The notes beneath the pieces are model-generated. The model was given only the letters and a program-made list of their open reading frames with translations. It was not told the origin of the DNA and did no database searches. Shown in pieces: positions 1 to 9,318 of a stretch of DNA of 22,906 nt; the stretch's first letter is position 1, and each line of letters opens with the position of its first letter. The DNA is from Phoronis ovalis (lineage: Eukaryota > Phoronida > Phoronidae), in contig JAOXYB010052723.1 in the NCBI GenBank assembly GCA_028565635.1, positions 3,185-26,090 on the forward strand, in the 5' to 3' direction. The position numbers and the translations under genes were made by a program.

Positions 1-231
1 TCCTATGTGTTGTATAGTCTGCATGTGAATTTAAATGCAATATGTAAATATTATAAGCAGTTGCTCGTGTTGTGCGGTAAAAACATGTAAAACAAAAGCA
101 TAATAGTCTAAGTATAATTACATATGTATTTCCTGATTATAAAATATATAGTACATTATATATCATGTCCCTGTCACCAACCAATAGTTTGTGTTATTAA
201 TAACAGATATATTTCAAATGCATATGTAATA
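1..231. other. Flank beyond the TALDO1 3' end
   Basis: This is AT-rich sequence past the likely poly(A) site. No open frame, RNA gene or repeat was recognised. Confidence 0.4.
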
Positions 232-241
232 TTTATTTATT
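232..241 (-). terminator. Overlapping AATAAA poly(A) signals for TALDO1
   Basis: Two overlapping TTTATT on the plus strand read as AATAAATAAA on the minus strand. They are the only canonical signals between the stop codon and the left edge, and would give a 3' UTR of about 330 bases. Confidence 0.55.
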
Positions 242-542
242 TCACTACACTGTGGCATTTTGTGCGAAACCAAATTTAGAAGTACTGCCAGTTTGATCAT
301 TTCATTGAAAAAACAACTTTATCACTTTTGTATTTTTTGTACAAACTAGCACATTTTTGGAAGAAACAAACATTCCTGACAATACTATTAGTACTTCTTT
401 CCATTACAGTAGATATAAGTATAAAATGTTTGATAAACTATTTTTAATTCAAAATATTACAAGCCCATAAAATAGCATATAAAATATAATCTTAAAAATA
501 TTTGGGACACTCTAATCTCATCACTTTTTCCATTCCCCACAA

Positions 543-777
543 TTAGGCAGCTGAAATCTTTTCTCGGACAATATTTTCTAGCTTAATAGCATCCGCAGCA
601 AATTTACGAATTCCTTCAGAAAGTTTATCATGGGACATTTCATCCTCATTCAGCATCCAACGGAAAGTTTTCTCATCCATGCTGATTTTTTCAATGTCCA
701 TTTTCTTTGCTGTCTGTTCACTTAGATACGGCGTCAGTGGTTCAGTAGCATTTGACAATTCTTCCAGAAGCTTTGGT
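543..777 (-). CDS. TALDO1: TALDO1 coding exon 8 (residues 256-333) and stop
   Basis: The acceptor is CACTTTTAG. The exon encodes [28 protein letters not shown] and [15 protein letters not shown], and ends ISAA before TAA. This is the C-terminal helix bundle typical of animal transaldolases. Confidence 0.96.
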
Positions 778-3700
778 CTAAAAGTGTACAAAAAAATTGA
801 CAAAAACTTTATAAGAAAGACTAGTAATCTTGAGTTTTTACTTTGTGGGTATATCGATACTAAGCTCTGTAAAAGTGTACATCCTTATATCTACTGTCAT
901 TTCCATATAAACACAATACATATCGCAATTGAGGGCGTGCACATGAAGCTTGTTACCTTATCAATGTAATAAATATGATCATTATAATTTGGAGTACTAC
1001 TCTGAGCAGGATTGGAGAAATCCCCTTTGATTACAGTCAGCAGTCTCATCTCTCCTGTCAATGGAGCTACCATACAATTACTTACGAGATGGTGAGAAGG
1101 TCACACCCTGTCAATGCAGTTATCTGACCCTTATTCCTGAATGATGCACCCATCACAACGGTTTTGTATCCAAACTTCTTGTAATAATTATAGATGCGAG
1201 TCACACTCTTTACACCTGACAATACAAAACATAACATGGCATTAATGATATCTGACCAGTTCTTTTACCAAGAAGTGTTACAAGTGTGCAAACAATAAAA
1301 TCTCAAAATACTGTCTGACCACCAGATGGCACTGGTTACTGTGCAGGAAATTTGGTTCACCAAAAGAATAAACAGCAATTCAGATTTTACACACTTTATA
1401 TATTTCCTAGTTGCATACTGTTACTGACCTGGATCTTCCAGAGGCTCAAATGTTGATTGACCCTTATTCTTCACATACCAATCATAAATACGACCAACAA
1501 AAGGTGAGATTAAAGTGACACCAGCTTCACAACAAGCAACAGCCTAGAACAGTTGTTTTTAAAATTATTTATCTCGATTTTATATTAACATGATTGTCTA
1601 ATTAACCTACATAATTGACAATTGTACATCACTAAAATGAGTGTCTAAAATGAGTCAGTCCATGAATTCTGCATTTGATTCTTCTCGAAGGCACGCTTTC
1701 AGTAACGTAATCACATATAATTTGTTTAAAACATATTTGTACTACAGTTTAAAATATTACACTTTTTATTTAGTTACAATTTAAATTAACACTTTCTTGA
1801 ATGGTTGTCTGCTTACCTGAGCAAAAGAAAATAAGAGGGTCAAATTACAATGGATTCCATGTTCTTCTTCAAGGACTCTGAAATGAAATAGTAATAAATC
1901 CTTACATGTAAATACATTTTCACCATGTAACAGAGATACATCCTACTGTTAGGAATCTCACTACACTGTGTTGAATTTATAAGACTATAAGTAATAAAAT
2001 AATAAATTCAGTCATTCTTTTCGTTCATGTAACAAATGGAACTATTGTAGACTATTCTATTCTTAAAAGTGAGTTTATAAACATAAACAGCATACCATAC
2101 AAAAAATGTGGTTGTATACAGCAGGTATTATTTGTCCTTGCTAAAACAACCACATATTAATGAAATTAATTTTTCACAAGGAATGTTTTCTCACTTTGCT
2201 GCTTGAATACCTTCCCAGGTAGAGGCAAGTTTGATCAAAATTTTTTCCTTCTTAATTCCATCTGCCTCATACATTTTAATCAGCTGACGAGCTTTTGCAA
2301 TTGAAGCTTCTTTATCAAAGGAAAGTCTGAAAGAAATTTGAGAATAAATATAAAGACTTGCAATCATTATTTATTATTTTTACTACAGATTTCATTAGCA
2401 TTATCAGGAGGCTGTTTATTATGCTGAATAAAATATCAGTATTTCTAGCTGGCCAACAGACAATTTTAACAACAGGTCAGCTTCTAAGACAATATGAATA
2501 CCATTGTGTGAGAGTATTAGTACTGTCTTTCCCACTAGATGGCACCAGGTTATGGATTTTTCAAGTATTTATTAAATCTCTATGTATTCCAGGAGTTTTT
2601 TAAATGAAAGATGAGACTATTTGAATGCACCAGGTGGCATAGCGAAATAATCCTAATTGATCCCATAATTCTAAGCAATTTGTGTGTGATCAATCCCACA
2701 ACTCTCAGTAATACCAGGGAATATTCTGAGACAGTGCGAGATTTGAGGGTTAGCCAGCACTCAATGTATTGGAAACATTCTGTTTTTCTTAAAAATCATT
2801 TCATTTATTTACTGTTAAACTGTCATTTACATTTTTCAAAGTTACAGAGGATTTAGGAAGAATTACTTGTCAAATAATTTATTTTTCAGCATACTAAATA
2901 CAATTTCATACAGTCCCGAAGTCTCTCCAATTTTATATTATGCTCTATCATACTGGCCCAAACACTTTGCAAGATGACACAGTTCCTGTGACATATACAG
3001 TCATATATACTAATAGCACAGTGACTGAAAGTGTCAGTAAATAGGAGTTTCAATTAGTAATATATAAATAATAATATATAAATGAATCGTATCTAGTCAG
3101 TTCAAATAAGTACATGTACCTTGCATCGACCTCAGTGGAAACTCTACCAGGAACAATTTTCAAGATTTCACTTCCAAACAAGACAAACAGCTTGTCCATA
3201 GCAACTTCTACTTGTTCTTCAAATGTCCTGCAACCAATTAAAACATAAATGCGCTAAATCATACAACCTAGAGATGTTTCTTAAATACCTGTTAAGTTGC
3301 CAGAATATTTGTGCATAAGAATTTGATTGTGGGATATTGTGTTAACTTGCTAGTCCTGGCAGAAGATTTTTTTGGCCAGGAGGAGTAACTCGAATATGGG
3401 AAACTTGACAGATATAAAGTTAACATATCTGTGAAATATGCATTTCATTTCAACACTGAACATAATCTACCTAGTTGACGACAACTGGTGGCGTAGCAAA
3501 AATCTTGATTTGAAACTAAAACAATAATTGTATTTCAGTCCAAGGTTTGCTTCATGCTCTCTGTTTTGGATCACTTTTTGTTAAACATACAGATGGTAAC
3601 CATAATAGTATGAAATGTATAATTTGGTAATTGTATTATGAAGAATAGTTAAGAAAACTAAGATGCAGCTTGCAGCTAATATTTACAGCTCACTGGATAA

Positions 3701-6462
3701 ATTATCAGATAGCAGTACAATGCTCAAGGATGGACAACATACATGGATGACTATGGTTGGCACTCTAACCTGGCTTTTTCCTTAGCATAACTAATTGCTT
3801 TGTCGCACAGGTTCTGATACTGAGGCATCTGAGAGGCTGCCAATATCAACGAAGGATTGGTAGTGGCATCGGTTGGCTTGTATTTTTTCATCGCTAAAAA
3901 CATGGTGATGAATGTTAAAATTGAAACAATTATTATCTGTAACAATCAAAACAATGTCACAAATTACAGTATGAAAAACTTTATCAAGCTGAGAAGCATC
4001 CTTACACACTATCTACAAAATGCTAAAGATGGGTAAGATGCTCTTCCATTCAAAACAGTTCCTAGTTTTGAAAGCACTCCAAGGGAAAGACTAAAGTGCA
4101 TGATTATTGTGTTTAATTCAGTTTAGGCTCAATTAGGTAGGTCTGCTGTCCCTAAACTCAGAGCTATCAGGGTCCAAGATCAGTGGACTTCTAGAATTTG
4201 GAAATGAAGTTGATTACTGATTCAAAGCGAAATTCCTACCCAAAATTCACAAGCAAAAAAGGGGTTTTCATGTCTATCTCGAGAGTGAATTGTTTGTCAT
4301 TACAAGAATTTTCTGATTCTCAAGCGATTTTAATTGGGTGACTACTTGGCAAGATGGGACATTTGACTGGTGTGTAAAGTGAATGCTCAAGTAGATGAAG
4401 TAAGTGCTAATACAGCATGACATTCTAAGCGTGGTGACATATTCTTTTCATTGAAAAGCATAAGTAAGATTGGTTATTTGTACGTCACTGATTTATGACT
4501 AAAATAGTGTTTAAAATTATGTACATCAAAAGAATCTCTCAACTGTAAAAGGGACATTATACTAAATGTTAAAGCCTGCATAACTGTTAATCACATAATG
4601 ATGAACTGTACAAACATTAATTAGTTTTTCAAGTCATGCTGTCTTTGACCAATAAGTGGCTCTATTACGTCCTGTCATGAACAGGATATGATACTGACAT
4701 TTTTGTATCAATGCATGTAAGCATGATATAGGTGATCCTTCTTTCATTTATTTTAAATTGAAAAACCTCTTATGTTGTAAAAGTGGTAATTGTGGGCAAT
4801 CGTCCACTGAGCAACAAAAGTTTGTATACACTAATGAATATTTATGTCTTTAGTGCGTAATGAAGGATGAAGGACCACAGTAATAAAACATTCCATTTCA
4901 GCTTAATCTAATAATGAAGCATGACATTTAGCTGGAAATATCATGAAGATATATATGGACATTGCCCTCCCATCTAACACCCTGTGTTATGAACGTGTGG
5001 TAAAGGGGGTAATCTACTTGGGATGTGCCATTCGGAACAGCAACTATTTCAGCCTTCCAGGTATAAATAGGGGTCACAATTTCCTCTTTCCTGGTATAAT
5101 TATAGGTATTTTTTTCTTCATGTTTTGGTACAAATCTGAGTTATTATTTAGTGACCAATGCAGTAAACAAATAGTAAAGATAACCTTCAATCCCAGTTCA
5201 AAATTTTAATGTCATTTTCTGCAACCAGTTGTCAATTGACCTCAAAACACATAGAATCTCTCTGCTCTGGGTATAAATATGGGTATTATTGTATTATATA
5301 TAAATTATGGGTCTATTTTTTAGTGTTATGTAGGTATAAACATGCTCAGGATTGTTGTGGTCAGGCGTAACTCCACAAAATACATCAATTGAGAAAATTA
5401 ATTCATAGTTTTAAAACAATGACCACACAGCAGTGCACAGATTTAGAGATTGTATCTGTTCATTGATCCAATGCAAGTTCTAAGGTATTGTATGTAGGAT
5501 TAGTGTTACTGCATTAAACACCCCCCCCCCCCCGGATTAAACAAGTCAAAATATATCAAGAAAAGTAAATGTAGATAAGAGATGATTGTTTATAATTGCT
5601 TGATGCTAGGATATATAAAAGTTTTATATATATCCTAGCTTGATAGTAGTGAGATAAAAGCTTTTAGAATGAACAATGCACTCCCCTTCCCTTGTGATAA
5701 CACCCACACCGACAGCTATAAACCAGGAAGTAAAAAAAGCCGAGTAGAACAGAATATCCATGTAAAATATCTTCACTACTACATGGCAATTTAATTATCA
5801 CCACATAATTACTACCCTTAAAAAATATGACAAAAACAGTAAAACACTGAAGTTGGTAACCCGTACATGGCCGTACATTTTGTAACATAATACCTTTTAG
5901 ATGGATAATTATATGCACTAGACTGGTCGTTTGATTTTAGTGTTTTTTAAAAATAAAATTAGAACACATTCATTCTATTGCGTGTGGTAACATCTGCAGC
6001 TTAAGATCCGGACCATGAGTCACAATTAGCATTTTCTAAAACAGGGAAAAGGCTGAGGTAATTATATCGAAAGTTGCTGCCTGTCTGCAGATGTGTAATT
6101 TCTAATGTCTTTGTATTTATACTGGATTGTCAATGAATCGCCTATAACATTACTTTGATAAGAAACTAAAACACATATTACAAGCGGGTTCAATGCACTA
6201 TCACATTTATACGTTCAAGGTTAATGTCCTCCTTTCCAGACTCTTATCTTCCAAATTAAAAAGCAACTAAGTCTGACGTCGGCTTGGCGGCAAACAACCG
6301 ACAGACGAGTTATAACTATAAGAGTATAAGACAAATTGAAATCACATATTGTATAAGTGAAATACCTTCAAAATCGCCTGTATCAGCGACCACAATTGTG
6401 TGATCCTTCAGTTGATCCAATTCGGAAGACATTTTGTGTTGTTTCGTAGCTGGTTCGCTCAT
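543..6462 (-). CDS. TALDO1: Transaldolase, complete, eight coding exons
   Basis: Transaldolase moves a dihydroxyacetone unit from sedoheptulose-7-phosphate to glyceraldehyde-3-phosphate in the non-oxidative pentose phosphate pathway, in the cytosol. Eight exons with GT-AG junctions join in frame to 333 codons; the human enzyme has 337. Family motifs appear in order: ADTGDF with Asp27, [10 protein letters not shown] with Asn45, GRVSTEVDA with Glu106, [11 protein letters not shown] with the Schiff-base Lys142, [20 protein letters not shown] and GASFRN. The start at 6462 gives an N-terminus whose Asp27 matches human numbering. Exons: 6366-6462, 3770-3893, 3120-3227, 2195-2326, 1817-1877, 1429-1543, 1086-1215 and 543-777, with stop TAA at 543-545. 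No break or missing catalytic residue is visible. It lies just downstream of the IRAG/LRMP gene on the same strand. The introns of 200-550 bases contain nothing I can name apart from the motifs listed separately. Confidence 0.97.
1086..1215 (-). CDS. TALDO1: TALDO1 coding exon 7 (residues 213-256)
   Basis: The acceptor is TATTGTCAG and the donor is TC|GTAAGT. The exon encodes [19 protein letters not shown] and then VVMGASFRN, which contributes to phosphate binding, and CDLLTIS. Confidence 0.94.
1319..1332 (+). promoter_or_regulatory. CTCF-consensus match in a TALDO1 intron
   Basis: CCACCAGATGGCAC fits the core CTCF consensus CCASYAGRKGGCRS at every position. It lies between coding exons 6 and 7. 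Binding is inferred from the motif only. Confidence 0.35.
1429..1543 (-). CDS. TALDO1: TALDO1 coding exon 6 (residues 175-213)
   Basis: The acceptor is GTTCTAG and the donor is CAG|GTCAGT. The exon encodes [20 protein letters not shown] and FEPLEDP, both conserved in animal transaldolases. Confidence 0.94.
1817..1877 (-). CDS. TALDO1: TALDO1 coding exon 5 (residues 154-174)
   Basis: This short exon of 61 nt has acceptor TTTCATTTCAG and donor CAG|GTAAGC. It encodes [18 protein letters not shown], a barrel strand of the enzyme, and ends in phase 0. Confidence 0.94.
2195..2326 (-). CDS. TALDO1: TALDO1 coding exon 4 (residues 110-154)
   Basis: The acceptor is TTTCTTTCAG and the donor is AA|GTGAGA. 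The exon carries [14 protein letters not shown] with the Schiff-base Lys142 at the human position. Confidence 0.95.
2327..3119 (-). other. TALDO1 intron 3
   Basis: This 793-base intron holds the CTCF-like motifs at 2532 and 2627. The open frames at 2358-2856 on the plus strand show no family likeness and are treated as chance. Confidence 0.7.
2532..2545 (+). promoter_or_regulatory. CTCF-consensus match in a TALDO1 intron
   Basis: CCACTAGATGGCAC also fits the CTCF core at every position, in the same orientation as the match at 1319. It lies between coding exons 3 and 4. A weaker relative, GCACCAGGTGGCAT, follows at 2627-2640 with two mismatches. Confidence 0.35.
3120..3227 (-). CDS. TALDO1: TALDO1 coding exon 3 (residues 74-110)
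   Basis: The acceptor is GGTTGCAG and the donor is AG|GTACAT. The exon encodes [13 protein letters not shown] and then [10 protein letters not shown] with Glu106, which acts with Asp27 in proton transfer. Confidence 0.95.
3770..3893 (-). CDS. TALDO1: TALDO1 coding exon 2 (residues 33-74)
   Basis: The acceptor is TTTTTAG and the donor is AG|GTTAGA. The exon encodes [20 protein letters not shown], the active-site strand with Asn45, and joins exon 1 through a split Ala codon. Confidence 0.95.
3894..6365 (-). other. TALDO1 intron 1 (about 2.5 kb)
   Basis: No exon was recognised inside. It contains two near-identical TATA-like words at 5060 and 5270, a run of about 14 C at 5521, a long hairpin at 5606-5638, and TGACGTC (a near-complete CRE) at 6274-6280, about 90 bases from exon 1. 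The longer open frames, such as 4943-5209, look like chance. Confidence 0.7.
5598..5644. repeat. Hairpin flanked by 7-bp direct repeats
   Basis: The arms CTAGGATATATAAAA (5606-5620) and TTTTATATATATCCTAG (5622-5638) are inverted copies apart from one extra AT, with almost no loop. GCTTGAT flanks the hairpin on both sides, at 5598-5604 and 5638-5644. The layout resembles a tiny foldback insertion with a target duplication, but it is too short to name. Confidence 0.5.
6366..6462 (-). CDS. TALDO1: TALDO1 coding exon 1 (residues 1-33)
   Basis: The exon starts at ATG 6460-6462 and holds [20 protein letters not shown] with catalytic Asp27. It ends in phase 1 before GTATTT. A second in-frame ATG lies ten codons in, but the first gives the better length match. 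Confidence 0.93.
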
Positions 6463-7440
6463 AATCAATGATATAATTGCTTCGTCATGCACTATATAAA
6501 TACCCACATGCAACAAGAAGAGCCGGTTGATTCTCTGTATCGCCCCTAGTGGTAAAAATGGATGAACAAATTCTACATGATCCTGGAACAGGAATTCTAG
6601 CTCAAAATTCTGCAATGATGAAAGTAATTATAAGGATGCAATTCAATGTAAAACTTAATTTTAAAAAAATACTAGTTTCCGAAAATGCTATGATCAGATA
6701 AATGGTCTTTTTATTGCTATTTTTTGATACTGAAAGATTGCATCTAAATGAACTATTTTGAAAGGGTCAATCTTTGAGGGCTGTAGGGTGGTTTTCGCTA
6801 GCATCGAGCATTGGGGTCTGTTAAGTCAGAGAAGCGAGCATTTTCTTTTTGGCAACTTTAAAAAAAATTTTTTTTTACTTGCCGCGACCTTTTTTTTGCG
6901 GCGATTTTTAAGTGCGAGCAGTGACCATTGCACCTGGGGGGGACCCCTACCCCCTCAATTTTAGAAAATGACTATTGTACTCTAAACATGATTTAAAAAC
7001 CCGACAGTCCTTTCAAGGGCCAATCAGATTTTCAAGAAGTACTAATCAACTTGCACACAAAAGAAAATAATTGATAAAGCAAAAATAATTGATAAAAATA
7101 TGGGCATTTCTGAAAATTTGTTGTTGAAAGTTCACCATGGGCCTTTTTCACAGATTTCTGATAATTTGTCTCGAGACAGTTTTTAAAGTGAGCTTGTTTT
7201 TGGAATGTATTTATGATTCCATTCAAATCATCAGAGCAGTAGTTTTAATCCCTTGACAAAGCAATGAGGAAATAAGAACATTTTCAGTTACCCAAGGTAT
7301 TACTTCGTTTCTTATATTTTTTTGTAGCCTTCAAGTTTCCACCTTATTAATATTTTTCTCTTTTTTGTGAACAAGGCAGTTTAAAATTGGGGGCAACAAC
7401 TTGGATACAAAAGGTAGGATATGGTGGTTGCAAAACAGTA
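6463..7440. other. Region between the two genes
   Basis: This stretch holds the TALDO1 promoter and 5' UTR and the end of the upstream gene's transcript. I could not fix a TSS. A TATA-like word on the minus strand near 6488-6498 lies only about 30 bases from the start codon. The patch 6758-6960 is unusual in composition and is listed separately. No gene was recognised. Confidence 0.5.
6758..6960. repeat. Low-complexity, homopolymer-rich patch
   Basis: A perfect A8/T9 inverted run at about 6860-6877, a second T run, G7 next to CCCC runs at about 6936-6954, and CGAGCA repeated near 6804, 6835 and 6915 set this patch apart from its AT-rich surroundings. It may be the remnant of an unidentified repeat. 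The plus-strand open frame across it is mostly homopolymer translation. Confidence 0.35.
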
Positions 7441-7463
7441 TACAGTATGCAAATAAAAAATAA

Positions 7464-7469
7464 TTTATT
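7464..7469 (-). terminator. Distal AATAAA poly(A) signal of the IRAG/LRMP gene
   Basis: This is the most distal of four AATAAA words on the minus strand after the stop codon. Which one is used cannot be told from sequence alone. Confidence 0.35.
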
Positions 7470-8080
7470 CCATACAAATAAAACAGTTAACCATAATATA
7501 AGAATACATATTTACAGATAACATCAAAGAGAGCACACTGAAAACAGGGAAAACCTTGATATGATTTCTTCTTACTGTTTTACAAAATCACAAATTATTA
7601 ACTGAAGTACACTTCAGAATTAACAATTGCATTAAAATACTACATAAACAGCCACATGAATCTTGCTTCAAATATTGTATAATAATGCATTCAGTCTCTT
7701 TGAAAAGCGAGTACACGTACATTTTGGCATTCATATTCCTAAGGCATCTGTGCTTCGAGACAATTCTAACACACCCCTATTACAATACACCTATATAACA
7801 TCCACTTATAATTTGCTTTATTGAAGTGCAGATAAAATTCAACATTTGGCAGCGCATATTTCTGTCTTGTAGCGTACATTTTTTTTAATTACTTAGGCAA
7901 TAACAGTGCACAAAACCCTTAGACACACTGGGCATTTATTTAACAATTTGGACCTTAAGAAAATGACATATTGGTACACAACAATACAAAATATCATATA
8001 TAAAATGAGCATACAACAGGAATACCATTCTTCTGGTGCTGAAGTATTACAACTCAGCTTGACAACACTACTGGTCTAAC

Positions 8081-8232
8081 CATTTTGCACTGCATGCATG
8101 TGCAGCAGTGTCCCTCCCTATCTAGTGATATAATCATTTTGCACAGCATGCATGTGCAGCAGTGTCCCTCCCCATCTAGTGATATAATCATTTTGCACTT
8201 CATGCATTTGCAGCAGTGCCCTCCTTATCTAG
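8081..8232. repeat. Tandem repeat, 54-bp unit, about 2.8 copies
   Basis: Units begin at 8081, 8135 and 8189 with CATTTTGCAC and share GCATGCATGTGCAGCAGTG and ATCTAGTGATATAAT. Copies 1 and 2 differ at few positions; copy 3 is shorter and more diverged. The core of copy 1 can fold, CACTGC pairing with GCAGTG. It lies in the presumed 3' UTR. Confidence 0.9.
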
Positions 8233-8996
8233 AGGTTGACATAATATAAACATGTTTTACTAAAAAAATTAAATAAATAACATTTTATAATATCAGTATA
8301 ACGATATAAGTAGAATTAAGAGATTTCTCTCAGTAATCTGCCAAATACTAAGTGAAAATCAGACTAAATCTTTACAAGTGAAGCAGTTATTCTACTGCTG
8401 CTTTTCAGACAGATTGTTAAATGATATATACAGGTTACATTAACTGACAACGTAAACATATTACATGCAGTATCTCCTACAATATGAATACTTGTATTAT
8501 CACAGCACAATGTCACATTCCTAAATAAACACTCTTTATTACGTTAACTAAAATGATTAATTCCCTGTAAACATATTGTACATGAATAAGATTGCATTTT
8601 AATCTGATTCAATCAAAAATAAATAGTAATTAAACTGCACCGCAAACTGCACTATAAATCTGATTTTTTAAATATTATTGGAAACGGAAAGATGTTACAT
8701 CCCCACTAATCAATCAGCTGAAAAAGTTTTATAATTCAAGTTCAATCAATTCTACAGTTCAACAGGAATACACTTTCTTTGAAGTAATCCATTTGATGTA
8801 ATACAAACAAATTTTCTCAAAGCATTTACATGCTATCCATGAAAAAACTACAGAGCTTTACCACTGCATTTATAGTGTAGTAATGCATGAAGTGGATTTG
8901 TGTCTGAAATGTCTACTGCTTTTACTGTACAGCAAGTGTACATGCATTACACAATAATATTTGCAAGTTTAAATTAATTGTTGAATTTGGATTTTG

Positions 8997-9318
8997 TTAA
9001 AATGGAGGTGGTTTTTTGTGCGTAAGTTCAGCAAATGGATTAACAGCATCGCTAAGTACCCACCATGTTTCTTGATAACGAGAACTATCCAACGCTGACT
9101 CAACTGTTGGTGGTATCAACACATAAACCATTAAAAAAAATGCAATTAATATCATAAATCCAGCTGCCAAGATCCGCAGTCTTTTTGATGTGAAATCCAT
9201 TGTTAACAAAGCACCAATGTTATTAAGGCGTAAATATGGCAATCTTTTACAAAGAGTTTTCGTTTGCGTCCATTTTTCCTTAACTGTCCCTCTGGCTAAT
9301 TGCAATACAGTTCGAGCA
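8997..9318 (-). CDS. IRAG2: IRAG/LRMP last exon: membrane anchor and KASH-like tail
   Basis: The acceptor is TGTGTTCCAG and the stop is TAA at 8997-8999. A basic amphipathic stretch leads to the hydrophobic segment ILAAGFMILIAFFLMVYVLI (9114-9173). A 38-residue tail with QETWW follows and ends THKKPPPF. A single C-terminal membrane segment places the bulk of the protein in the cytosol and the tail in the ER or perinuclear lumen. Confidence 0.93.

Larger units (their letters stand above)
7441..8996 (-). other. Probable 3' UTR of the IRAG/LRMP gene
   Basis: No coding exon was seen after the stop at 8997. AATAAA on the minus strand occurs at 8535-8540, 7935-7940, 7817-7822 and 7464-7469, so the 3' UTR may be about 0.5 to 1.5 kb long. 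The most distal signal would include the 54-bp tandem repeat at 8081. Confidence 0.5.

Noticed and set aside
2358-2856. Two adjacent plus-strand open frames in a TALDO1 intron.
   Set aside because: They show no homology to a known family, lie antisense to the gene and match chance expectation.
4943-5209. Plus-strand open frame of 88 codons in TALDO1 intron 1.
   Set aside because: It has no recognisable family and lies antisense in an intron. A length near this is expected by chance in a window this size.
6488-6498. TATA-like word on the minus strand before the TALDO1 start codon.
   Set aside because: A TSS 30 bases downstream would fall at the start codon and leave almost no 5' UTR. AT-rich sequence makes such words common.
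6999-7030. Resemblance to a histone mRNA 3' stem-loop (CCTTTCAAGG context).
   Set aside because: The loop and stem do not match the conserved histone form, and no histone gene lies nearby.
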